Source: Candidatus Villigracilis propinquus
GTDB lineage: Bacteria > Chloroflexota > Anaerolineae > Anaerolineales > Villigracilaceae
Assembly: GCA_016714565.1 (NCBI GenBank)
Contig: JADKDM010000027.1
Span: forward strand, 1-64,000
Length of the DNA: 64,000 nucleotides
Direction of reading: 5' to 3'
Shown here: piece after piece, positions 1-8,298 of the stretch
Numbering within the stretch: the first letter of the stretch is position 1
Layout of the letters: each line of letters opens with the position of its first letter
The notes under the pieces: generated by a model
What the model saw: only the letters and a program-made list of their open reading frames with translations
What the model was told of the DNA's origin: nothing
Databases searched by the model: none
Made by a program: the position numbers and the translations under genes

Positions 1-639
1 CTTGGCGCGGCTTTCCTGTCGTACTTCATCCAAGCCGTCTAAAAGCAAAAGTAATTTATTTCCCTTCACCCAATCGGGCGCGATCTTGCGGGGAACGCTG
101 TACAGGTTGTTCAACTCCTGCGCCAGCCAATCGGCGAGCGTGAGTTTCTCTGTCCACGAGGCGAGGTTGAACACCATCGGGATGGGCTGGGTGACATCTT
201 CTCTGGCGCGTGCAATCAATCCGCGGGCGAGTTCCAACAGCATGGTCGTCTTGCCAGAGCCAGGCGCGCCGAGAATCAGCAGGGAACGTCCCATGCCAAT
301 GGAGTCGAAGATCTCCAGCATGGATGTCCCTGCGGGCAGGGTTTCATCGGTGGATTCCTTTTTGATCGCCCACGGATATTGGGTCACTGCTTCGGGGTCT
401 TGTTTGATGCCCAAGTCCAATAATGCCGCACCGTGCAGGGATGCGTCCAGCACGCCTTTGATCCATGCGTTTTCGACGTGGTTGAGCAAGATGCGGCGGT
501 TGCGCTGTTCGAGAGTCTCCGAGTCGCTTTTGAAGATGTTGAAGAATTTTTGGATGATGGTCACATGCTTGTCACCCGCAACAAAATCCCCCGTGACGTT
601 GAGGTCGCCATGAATATTGGTGGTGTTTTTATCTGGCAT
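1..639 (-). CDS. STAND/NACHT ATPase, N-terminal part (runs off left edge)
   Basis: The first 213 residues of a signal-transduction ATPase are present; the rest lies beyond the window. The start is the ATG at 639-637, because GGAGG (650-646) lies 6 nt upstream; the in-frame ATG at 645 touches the GGAGG and is unlikely. Residues 8-25 form a Gly/Asp motif (IHGDLNVTGDFVAGDKH). Residues 45-90 resemble the linker before NACHT domains (RILLNHVENAWIKGVL). Walker A is GAPGSGKTT at about 124-132, and a Walker B-type LLLLDGLDE lies near the cut end. In this family the N-terminal part recruits or carries an effector, the NACHT module oligomerises, and a C-terminal sensor (not visible) detects a trigger. 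It is divergent from the TIR gene at 749. The NACHT assignment is secure; a defence role is inferred. Confidence 0.85.
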   Translation of the reverse strand, partial: MPDKNTTNIHGDLNVTGDFVAGDKHVTIIQKFFNIFKSDSETLEQRNRRILLNHVENAWIKGVLDASLHGAALLDLGIKQDPEAVTQYPWAIKKESTDETLPAGTSMLEIFDSIGMGRSLLILGAPGSGKTTMLLELARGLIARAREDVTQPIPMVFNLASWTEKLTLADWLAQELNNLYSVPRKIAPDWVKGNKLLLLLDGLDEVRQESRAK

Positions 640-650
640 ACCCATCCTCC

Positions 651-670
651 ACTTCCCTGAAATGGGAAGT
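651..670. promoter_or_regulatory. Inverted repeat in the divergent STAND/TIR promoter region
   Basis: ACTTCCC and GGGAAGT flank a 6-nt loop. The repeat lies just upstream of the Shine-Dalgarno of the minus-strand STAND gene. A TATAAT-like -10 for the minus strand is seen at about 676-681, so the repeat would fall in its short 5' leader. It may be an operator or an RNA hairpin; that is inference. Confidence 0.4.
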
Positions 671-748
671 TATTATGATTATACAAAAAAATGTCGCTTA
701 ATCTCAGGGTAAAATGGACGAAACGTTGGGCAAGCAGGAGGCATGGAC

Positions 749-1645
749 ATGTCGGGACAGGATGAAAAGAAACTGCTCGTTTTTATCAGTCATGCAAGTG
801 AAGACAATGCCGCGGCGAAGCGGTTGACGAAGCGTCTGAAGGACGATGGCTTCGACCCGTGGTTGGATTTAGACCGCCTCTTACCAGGACAGGATTGGAA
901 CCTGGAGATCGAGAAAGCTATGCGTGAAAGCGGGGCGATATTGTTGTGTTTCTCGGAAGAATCTGTTTCAAAGGAAAGTTACATCCAAAAAGAATACAAA
1001 CGCGCCATGCGCATTCAGGAAGAGAAGCCCGAAGGCACGATCTTCGTCATCCCGGTGCGGTTGGATGAATGTGAACTGCCGTTTTATCTGCGCGAGATCC
1101 AATGGGTGGATTATCCTGATGATTATGATAGATTGGTGGCTGCCTTGAATGTACGGGCAGGGAGAAAAGCTATGGTGAAGAAAGAGGAAGAGAAGAAGAA
1201 AGAACCCAAGCCGAGAAAACCTACTGCGTCCCAAAAAGCAGATGGACCCAATATCGTCGTTCATGGAAATATCAATGTGGGTGGAAATTGGATAAACCGT
1301 GACCAGCACAACACCATTACGAACAATTACATTACCAACAACATCTCCTCGCCAGCCGACTTTGTCGCAGCGTTGAATCAGCTCAAGGCGGAGATCGAGG
1401 CGCTCAAGGCACAGCCAAATCTTGATTCCACGGTGGCGCGCCGTTTGAACACAGTGGAAGGTGATATTCAGGACGTCATCACCGAAGCAGAGAGTGATAA
1501 GCCTGTGGCGGAACGGATCAAATCCACGTTGGAAAGTGCGAAGGATACGATGGATCGCATTAGCGGCAGCATCGGTTCGGCGGTGACTTTGGGAACAACA
1601 CTGGGCAACCTTGCGTTGATGGCATTGAAAGTTTTCGGGGGATGA
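749..1645 (+). CDS. TIR-domain effector with C-terminal Asn/Gly motif and coiled coil
   Basis: The start is ATG 749 rather than ATG 743: AGGAGG at 736-741 leaves only 1 nt to the first ATG but 7 nt to the second. Residues 8-135 are a TIR (TIR_2-like) fold: LLVFISHASED, then PGQDWNLEIEKAM, where E53 after W50 is the likely NADase glutamate by comparison with bacterial TIRs. A Lys-rich linker follows. Then comes an Asn/Gly segment (VHGNINVGGNWINRDQHN) related to motifs in the neighbouring STAND proteins. A coiled coil follows, and the protein ends in a small-residue hydrophobic tail (SGSIGSAVTLGTTLGNLALM). Its stop is 1 nt before the STAND gene at 1647, so the two are probably translationally coupled. 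TIR domains of this type degrade NAD+ or make signalling nucleotides when clustered. The TIR call is firm; that it is the effector of the adjacent STANDs is inferred. Confidence 0.88.
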   Translation: MSGQDEKKLLVFISHASEDNAAAKRLTKRLKDDGFDPWLDLDRLLPGQDWNLEIEKAMRESGAILLCFSEESVSKESYIQKEYKRAMRIQEEKPEGTIFVIPVRLDECELPFYLREIQWVDYPDDYDRLVAALNVRAGRKAMVKKEEEKKKEPKPRKPTASQKADGPNIVVHGNINVGGNWINRDQHNTITNNYITNNISSPADFVAALNQLKAEIEALKAQPNLDSTVARRLNTVEGDIQDVITEAESDKPVAERIKSTLESAKDTMDRISGSIGSAVTLGTTLGNLALMALKVFGG

Positions 1646-1646
1646 G

Positions 1647-4495
1647 ATGAGCGATTACAACATCACAGGCAACGTGAATTGCGCGGATTTCATCGGCGGT
1701 GACAAGCACATCACTTACGGCTTTGGCGCAGAGGATGTGGAGCGCCTGATCGAAAAGGTGATTGAGATGATGGGCGCGGGCGGAGTATTCCTGCCAGACC
1801 AACGCCAGCCAGATGTCTTGCAGATCGAACACAACGGCGAGACATTGCGCTTTCACCCCGGCGCGGCGCGGCAGCTTGCCAACCAGGGAGAGGAAAGTTC
1901 CTACCTGCTCTCAATGACTGTGGACCAGGAATACCAACGTTGGGCAACGCGCTTTGTGCCGCTGGCAGGCAAGATGGACGTGCGCCAGGTGATCGAAGGC
2001 TTGCCGATCTCGTTCACCGAGTTCATCATCCCGACGGGTGATGCAAACATGGGTGCACAACCCACCCAGCGACCATTGAAGGACATCACCGAAGCAATGA
2101 ACAATCACGGCGCGTTTGTGATCCTCGGCGAACCGGGCGCGGGCAAGACCACCACCATGCAGAAACTCGCCTTTGACATGGCGCGCGGATTGCTGAACAG
2201 GGAACGCAGACGAACCCCGCTCTTTGTACGACTCAGCCAGCAGGGTGAACGTGACCCGTATGCCTTCCTGCAAGTGGAATGGGAGCGACGCACGGGCAAG
2301 CCCTTTGCGCAGGCGCTTCGTGAGGGACGCATCCTGATCCTTGCGGATGGCGTCAATGAGATTCCGCGTGACAAACGCAATGAACGCCTGAATGCCTGGA
2401 TGTTGTTCGAGGCACAATATCGCGGCGCGAATCAACTGGTCTTCAGCGGACGCGATAAGGATTACGACAATCAACTCAACCTTCCGCGCGTGCTGGTGGA
2501 GCCGTTGGATGAAGAACGCGTGCAGGAGTTCCTGCAAAAACACAAAGCCGAAGGGCTGGCGGAGTTACTGAACGACCCTGCCTCTAAACTGGATGAGATG
2601 GCGCGCAACCCACTCAATCTTTTTGTGCTGGTGATGGTATATCTGCGCGGCGGCAGTAACCTGCAAGTGCTTGCCAACCGTGGACGGCTGTTCCAATCGT
2701 TCACTCAGGAACTGATCGGGCATGAGCAACTCTGGCACCCTGACCCGACCTTGAGCATGGAAGCCAAGACCGAACTCTTTGCACGCCTGGCATACGAAAT
2801 GCAAAAGCAAGGCAGCGGCACCACCTTTGCGATTGACCTGGCAAAAGAATGCGTTGCCCAAACAAACCCAAACCGCCTTTGGCGAACAGGTGAATGTAGA
2901 CCACGACGCCTTGTTGCGCTTTGGGCGTGGCGCATCCATCTTTGACCCCGCCACCCTGCCCGACATCCGCTTCTATCATCATCTGCTACAGGAATACTTC
3001 GCGGCGCGTGAACTGTTGAGACGCTTCAACACGGGCGAAAACCTCTCCGCCTTTTGGAAGGCGCCGCGTACCAAAGACGAAATGCCTGCCGAAGAAGTAG
3101 GCGAATGGGACCCATTGCCTGAACCGCCCACCACGGGTTGGGAAGTAACCACCATCCTCGCCTGCGGACTGAGCAGCGACCCCGCCAAACTGATCGAAGC
3201 CGTCCGGCAACACAACCCTGCCTTGGCTGGGCGTTGTATTGATGAAGCAGGTCTTCCCCCTCTCCTTTTAGGAGAGGGTCGGGGTGAGGTTGGAGTGAGG
3301 GTTCAACAAGACCTGCTTGCCGATCTCTACAACCCTGCCATGCACCTGCGCACCAGATTACAAGCAGGTTTTATCTTGGGACGCATTGGCGACCCACGCT
3401 TCCAGCCGCAGGAAATCAATGGCATAAAAGTTATCCTTCCAACAATGGTGGATGTGCCCGCTGGAACCTACCTGATCGGCAGCAAGGATGGTGAAGAAGA
3501 TCCATTCAATAGCGAATACCCTCAACACTCTGTTGATCTGAATGCCTTCTCCATTGGCAAGCGGAGTGTGACCAATACCGAATTTACCTGCTTCATGGAA
3601 GCGGGTGGCTACGAAAACGAGAAATATTGGGAAGGTGATTTGGCAAAACGCTGGCTGAAGGGTGAAGAGGTTGGTGGCGGTCAATCGAAGACAATTTTGA
3701 ATGCTTGGCAACAGACTAAAGATTTGCCCGTAGGTTGGCAAGAACAGGTAAAAGATTTTTGGTCGCCTGAACAGATTAAGCAAGTTGAGGAACTTCAAGA
3801 AATGAGTGAAGAACAGGTCAAGGAAATGCTGGCAAAGGAATATTCCCAAAAATCCCGTTCTCAGCCCGCGTATTGGAATAACCGCGAAAGGAATAACCCA
3901 TCCCAGCCAGTCGTTGGCATCACCTGGTTCGAAGCTCGTGCCTACAGCGCATGGCTTTCGGAAGTGACAGGCAAACTATATTACCTGCCAACTGAAGTGG
4001 CATGGGAAGCCGCCGCCCGTGGTCTCCCTGAGGGTGAGGGGCAAGTCAAAAAATACCCCTGGGGTAATGACTGGGATAAGGAAAAAGCCAACAGCATCGA
4101 AGGGCGCGTGATGAAACCCTCGCCGGTGGGCGCGTATTCCGCCGCAGGCGCAGTGGGTCCTTTTGGCGCAGAAGATCAGGCAGGCAATGTCTATGATTGG
4201 ACGAGTAGTTTTTTCCTATCCATATATTGACAAGAAAAGCCGAAGCGGAAACCATGGAGCCGAACGTGTCGTTCGAGGTGGCTCCTGGGGCTATGTGCCA
4301 AGGAATGTCCGCTGCGCGAATCGCTACAGGGACGTGCCTGGCGGTTTTGATGTCAATTTCGGGTTTCGTTTAGCATCCCCTATGCTCGGGCCGGGGGAAG
4401 GGGGGGGGGGGCCAAATGGGGGGGTGGGGGGGGGGAGGAGGGAAGGGAGGGGGGGGGGGGGTTTCCGGGGCGGGAGAGATAAGGATGAAGTATGA
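1647..4495 (+). pseudogene. STAND-NACHT ATPase with C-terminal FGE-sulfatase fold, frameshifted
   Basis: The gene starts 1 nt after the TIR stop. Residues 3-21 carry YNITGNVNCADFIGGDKH. The P-loop (ILGEPGAGKTT) is near residue 160 and a Walker B-like ILILADGVNE follows. The frame then breaks: the first frame ends at 2945, while NACHT-tail sequence (FYHHLLQEYFAARELL) continues in another frame from about 2855-2870. An FGE/DUF323 fold begins near 3415 (MVDVPAGTYLIGS). It contains PTEVAWEAAARG and a second break at a T6 run (4209-4214), after which RVVRGGSWGYVPRN and GFRLASP complete the fold. The last codons run through the poly-G tract. The TGA at 4493-4495 overlaps the next ATG (ATGA), so it may be the true stop. 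Fixing both breaks gives one protein of roughly 930 residues. It is either a decayed gene or an intact gene with consensus errors. Confidence 0.75.
3256..3301 (+). repeat. CCCTCTCC/GGAGAGGG palindromic repeat read in frame inside the STAND gene
   Basis: A C-rich arm, TTTTA loop and GGAGAGGG arm are followed by a GGGGTGAGG tail. It is translated as LPPLLLGEGRGEVGVR between IDEAG and QQDLLADL. Peptides of the form PLLLGEGxGxV typically come from this widespread interspersed repeat rather than from the host protein. Confidence 0.65.
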
Positions 4496-4545
4496 GTAAA
4501 ATGGGGGCCGGAGGGTTGGGGGGGTTGGGGAGGGAAGAAACCCAT
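4388..4545. other. Extreme poly-G tract at the STAND1/STAND2 junction
   Basis: There are G runs of 12 (4400-4411), 7 (4418-4424), 10 (4426-4435) and 13 (4449-4461), with further runs to about 4540. No C runs of comparable length occur in the surrounding 64 kb. The tract holds the last codons of one STAND gene and the first codons of the next. The segment AAGGATGAAGTATGAGTAAA (4480-4499) within it looks like ordinary sequence, with an ATGA stop/start overlap. It could be a basecalling or assembly artefact, or a slippage-prone real tract. Confidence 0.6.
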
Positions 4546-7096
4546 CTCCGCCAACGACATCAACGCCCAGCGCGACTTCATCGCGGGCGATCAGTACAAC
4601 CTCTTTGTCCAGCATATCGGCGCATTTACCCCACCACCCGATCTTGCCCAACTGCGCAAAGATTACCTTGCGCACCTCGAGCGCAGTTACCGCGCGCTTG
4701 ATTTCAAAGGCATTCCCCAACTGCGCAACATCACCAGCGAACTCTCGCTCGAAGAAGTTTATGTCCCATTGCTGGCTCGTCCCGAAATTCCCGATGGCGA
4801 AACCTGGGAACGCCGTGTGGCAGGCAGGGGCTTCGACAAGAACGCCATCCCCGAAGAAGCCATGCAGGAAATGGGTCGCGGCATGTCCGCTGCGCCGATG
4901 CAGATCGAAGAAGCCCTGCGCGAGAAAACCCGTGTGGTCGTTCTTGGTGATCCCGGTTCGGGCAAAAGCACCATGCTCAAGTACCTCGCCCTGCGCCTCG
5001 CCAAAGATAAAGACGCACCGTTGCCCATCCTCCTGCCGCTCAATGCTTACGCCAAAGCCCTTCAGCAAAAAGAGATCAACCTGCAAGCCTACCTCTCCGA
5101 ATACTTCGCCGCCCGCGCCGAGAGCGTTGCTTCGCTTGCGCCGCTTTTCAAGGAAGCCATCGAACACGGCAAAGCCGTCATCCTGCTCGATGGTCTGGAT
5201 GAAGTGCAAAGCAACCGCGCTGCCCTCGTTCAAAAAGTGGAAGCCTTCTCACATGATGTGATCGCACGCGGGAACAGAGTCCTCGTCACCAGCCGCATCG
5301 TTGGATACAGAGACGCATCTCTCTCCGCTCAGAACTGGTCGCTGTACACCTTGCTCGATTTCACACCCGAAGCGATTCGCACCTTTGCGAATCAATGGTG
5401 CCTGGCATTCGAGAAAAGCACCCTCGGCGATACACCCGAAGCGGAGAAGGCAGCCAAAGCCGAAACGGAGAGTCTGCTCGAAGCGCTGCGAACCAACCCG
5501 GGCGTGGAAAGACTCGCCTCCAATCCATTACTGCTCACCATCCTGGCGCTGATCAAGCGTCAAGGCGTGGAACTTCCCAAGAGCCGCATCAAGTTATATG
5601 ACCGCTACCTCGAAACCCTGATCGATGCCTGGAACCGTGCCAGCGCGCTCGATAAAAGCGCCGGGCGCGAATCAATGGATTATGAAGCCACGCTCGAAGT
5701 GCTCGGTCCGCTGGCGTTGCGCATCCGTGAGGAAAATCCCACCGCAGGGTTGGTAAGTGCAAGGCAATTACAAGAATGGCTCGCAGAATACTATATGAAA
5801 GAATGGGGCCTGAAAAGGGACCCGCCCGCGAGAAAGCGCGTGAGTTCATCGAGAACGTACGTACATACTCCAACCTGCTGGTCGAACGCGGCGATGGGCA
5901 GTATGGCTTCATTCACTTAACCTTTGAAGAGGCGCTCGCCGCCTACGGCTTGGTCAGCGCCGGGCAGATCGACCGCAGCAAGACCTTTGCATCCATTCAG
6001 GAGCATCTTACCGACCCCGCCTGGCGCGAAACGATTTTGTTGAGCGTGGGCGTGGCAGGGCTGATCAACCGACAGCCATTGGCTGCTGGTGAGATTGCTC
6101 GCGCCATCCTTGGCATGAAATGCGCAGAGGAACATACAGGCTACAACATTCTGCTGGCAGGTGCGTGTCTGGAAGATGTGGGGAAAACGGCTTGGGCAGA
6201 GTTGCCTCCGCTGAAATTCAATCCGCATTGATGGATGCCATGGCTAACCGCTCCCTGCCGCCCGCCGTGCAACGCGATGCAGGGTTCTCCCTCGCCCGCA
6301 CTGGTTGGGCACCCAACGATCTCGATGCATGGATTCAAATTCCTGCGGGTGAGTTTTTATATGGCGATGAAAAAGAGAAACAAATAATTGAAACGATGTT
6401 TGCCATTCAAAAATATCCCGTCACCAATTTGCAGTTCAAACGCTTTATGGACGATGGCGGCTACGAACAACAGGAATTCTGGGTCAGGATGGCTGGAAAT
6501 GGCGCATGGAAAACGGAATCAACCAATTATTATTTTCGCCATCCCCTTACTGCAAAACGGCGTACTCTTTTACTTTTGGCATGATGGAAAATGGAACAAT
6601 CCCCGCTCCTGTAGTTGGGGTAACTTGGTACAGAATGTGAGGCTTACGCTAACTGGCTTGCCAAACAACTAGGGCGTGAAGTTTGTTTGCCTACTGAGGC
6701 TGAATGGGAACGCGTTGCCCGTGGTGCGAATGGGAATGAGTTTGCATGGGGAAATGAGTTCGATAGAAGCAAAGTGAATTGCGCCTCATTTTGGGAACAG
6801 GATGATAACGCAAGTTTTGATAGGGACTTGCATTTAGCTGGGACAAGTATAGTAGGGCAATTCAAAGATGGTAATACTTCAGACGGAATAAGTGATCTTA
6901 CAGGGAATGTCTGGGAATGGACAAATTCATGGTTCGAAAATGAATATAAAATCGTGTCGTATGTGGTGGCTCTTGGCGCAGTTATTGGCGGTATATCCGC
7001 GGTGCGTATCGCTACAGCGCCGCACCCGATAGCTGCGAGTACTATATCGGGTTTCGTTTGATTTCATGGCTCTTGATGCATCCATCGAAGCGATAG
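4492..7096 (+). pseudogene. Second STAND-NACHT ATPase with C-terminal FGE fold, multiply frameshifted
   Basis: The likely start is ATG 4492, overlapping the previous stop, with AAGGA upstream. The N-terminus (DINAQRDFIAGDQYN, about 4555-4610) repeats the motif of the other STANDs. LEEVYVPLLARP precedes the NACHT domain, which has Walker A VVLGDPGSGKST (about 4935), Walker B VILLDGLDEV (about 5180) and a winged-helix-like tail. Joining frames needs breaks in the poly-G tract and near 5805-5818, 6200-6210, 6487, 6633 and 6945. The FGE domain spans about 6325-7070: WIQIPAGEFLYGDE, GVTWY, LPTEAEWERVARG, DLTGNVWEWTNSW, GGSW and YYIGFRL. In the corrected frame the stop is TAG at 7094-7096. Paralogy with the upstream gene suggests a tandem duplication. 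Six breaks in 2.6 kb mean decay or a poorly resolved consensus; sequence alone cannot decide. Confidence 0.7.
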
Positions 7097-7340
7097 CCAA
7101 GAGGTAGATATTCCCGACTTCTGGCTTTCTGAAATGCTGTGGATAGCAAAGTGTGACGGCTTATAAAAAAAAAAAACTCTTGACCAGGCTGAAAGCCTTT
7201 GTAATACTATTTTATTACCTGTATTGATGTGCAGGGGATTATCAAAATGATAATCATCCAAAAACACCACCATATATGGTGAAGAGAACCTTTTTATGAG
7301 TTTACATCCCACCCCTGCGGGTATGTTTTTTAGCAGAGAG
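7097..7340. other. AT-rich non-coding stretch with two perfect hairpins
   Basis: I see no gene here. It holds an A12 run (7165-7176), a 7-bp inverted repeat GATTATC/GATAATC around AAAAT (7237-7255), and the palindrome CACCATATATGGTG (7268-7281). Base composition is clearly more AT-rich than the flanks. Confidence 0.5.
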
Positions 7341-7396
7341 TGAGGCTAACTCATAAGCCCTTGGTCGGGAGTCCAAATCTCCCCCTCGGCACACCA
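7341..7396 (+). tRNA. tRNA(CAT)-like 3' half, probable remnant
   Basis: The sequence shows a loop CTCATAA (CAT anticodon, Met or Ile2) and TTGGTCG as variable region. A T-arm GGGAG-TCCAAAT-CTCCC follows, then a CCTCGGC acceptor strand ending in CACACCA. No matching GCCGAGG 5' acceptor strand or normal D-arm is found in the preceding 100 nt, and the 5' side of the anticodon stem does not pair well. It is therefore a truncated or decayed tRNA. Position 54 is C instead of T, and two extra bases precede CCA. Such 3' fragments are typical att scars of tRNA-integrating elements. A functional but mis-assembled tRNA is the alternative. Confidence 0.5.
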
Positions 7397-7421
7397 AAGA
7401 CCACCGCATGGTGGTCTTTTT
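7396..7421 (+). terminator. Rho-independent terminator after the tRNA fragment
   Basis: AAAGACCACC and GGTGGTCTTT pair around a GCAT loop, followed by T's up to 7421. It sits directly after the CCA of the tRNA-like sequence, as expected for a tRNA transcription unit. Confidence 0.85.
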
Positions 7422-7449
7422 ATATTAGTGTACAATCCAATTTTCTACC

Positions 7450-8118
7450 ATGCAAATTGAGATCAATAAACTTGTCCGCAGTAAACGCCGAACCATTGCT
7501 CTGATCGTGGAGCGGGATGGCAGCTTGACGGTGCGCGCGCCGAGGCGGGCGGCGGTGGCGGATATTCACTCTTTTGTTCTGGAGAAGCAGGAGTGGATCA
7601 TACGCACGCAGGAGAGGTTTAGGTCATTGGCGGAGGCTCCCAAAAGGGAATATAAGGATGGGGAGGCTTTTCAGTTTTTGGGGAGCGAATATGAATTGAG
7701 GCTGGTGAAACCACAGCGGCCTGCGTTGAAATTTGAGGATGGGTTTACGCTGGGAAGTACGGCCCAAACCCGCGCTGAACGGGTGTTCACGCAGTGGTAC
7801 AAGGAGCAGTCGTATATCGTCATTGCGGGGCGCGTCGGGGTATTTTCGGCTCAATACGGGTTTTCGCCGAGGCAGGTGAAAATTTCCTCTGCGAGAACAC
7901 GCTGGGGGTCGTGCAGCCCGGATGGGACGTTGAATTTCACCTGGCGGCTGGTGATGGCTCCGCTGGAAGTGGTTGATTATGTGGTCGTGCATGAGCTGGT
8001 CCATTTGCGCGTGAAGGACCATTCCAGCAGGTTTTGGCGGGAAGTGGAACGGATCATGCCTGAATACAAGGAGCGCAGAAAATGGCTGCGGATACACGGA
8101 GAGAAGTTAGGTTTATAG
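7450..8118 (+). CDS. YgjP-like zinc metallopeptidase (DUF45/WLM fold)
   Basis: This 222-residue protein matches the M48-like YgjP/DUF45 family. The N-terminal half starts with VRSKRRTIALIVERDGSLTVRAPR. The C-terminal half has the zinc motif VHELVHLRVKDHSSRFWREVE, with two His and a Glu in HELVH and a third ligand downstream, after RTRWGSCSPDGTLNFTWRL. Length and motif order are normal for the family, whose cellular substrates are poorly defined. The start is ATG 7450; no clear Shine-Dalgarno is seen. The gene is the first intact one to the right of the tRNA fragment, so it probably marks the return to core chromosome. Confidence 0.88.
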   Translation: MQIEINKLVRSKRRTIALIVERDGSLTVRAPRRAAVADIHSFVLEKQEWIIRTQERFRSLAEAPKREYKDGEAFQFLGSEYELRLVKPQRPALKFEDGFTLGSTAQTRAERVFTQWYKEQSYIVIAGRVGVFSAQYGFSPRQVKISSARTRWGSCSPDGTLNFTWRLVMAPLEVVDYVVVHELVHLRVKDHSSRFWREVERIMPEYKERRKWLRIHGEKLGL

Positions 8119-8298
8119 GTTTTTCGCGCGTAGAGTACATGGGGAGGGAATATAAATTAAGGCCGATCAGGCAAAGGCGGGGAATGAAGCGGAAGACAAC
8201 CGGCTTCCATCCAGTTTTGAGGTAGGGAAATCCCTTATGGAAAAGAACTTCGTATCATGTGAGAATCAACTGGTTTCATAAGCGAATGGAGTTTTCCT

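Noticed and set aside
2..613. A 203-residue plus-strand frame at the left edge
   Set aside because: The minus strand encodes a recognisable NACHT protein with Walker motifs and a good ribosome-binding site; the plus frame is its shadow.
4388..4545. Poly-G tract as a replication origin or dedicated G-quadruplex element
   Set aside because: No dnaA boxes, dnaA or dnaN genes are near, and the tract lies inside coding sequence; artefact or slippage tract is simpler.
4370..5233. A long minus-strand open frame opposite the second STAND gene
   Set aside because: It has Pro-rich low complexity from the G tract and no family resemblance; the plus strand carries clear NACHT motifs.
1..7400. A complete diversity-generating retroelement
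   Set aside because: Variable-looking FGE ends are present, but no reverse transcriptase, accessory protein or template repeat lies in the window.
8119..8298. c-di-GMP (GEMM) riboswitch upstream of the 1753-aa kinase
   Set aside because: Hairpins exist but the conserved GEMM core was not recognised.
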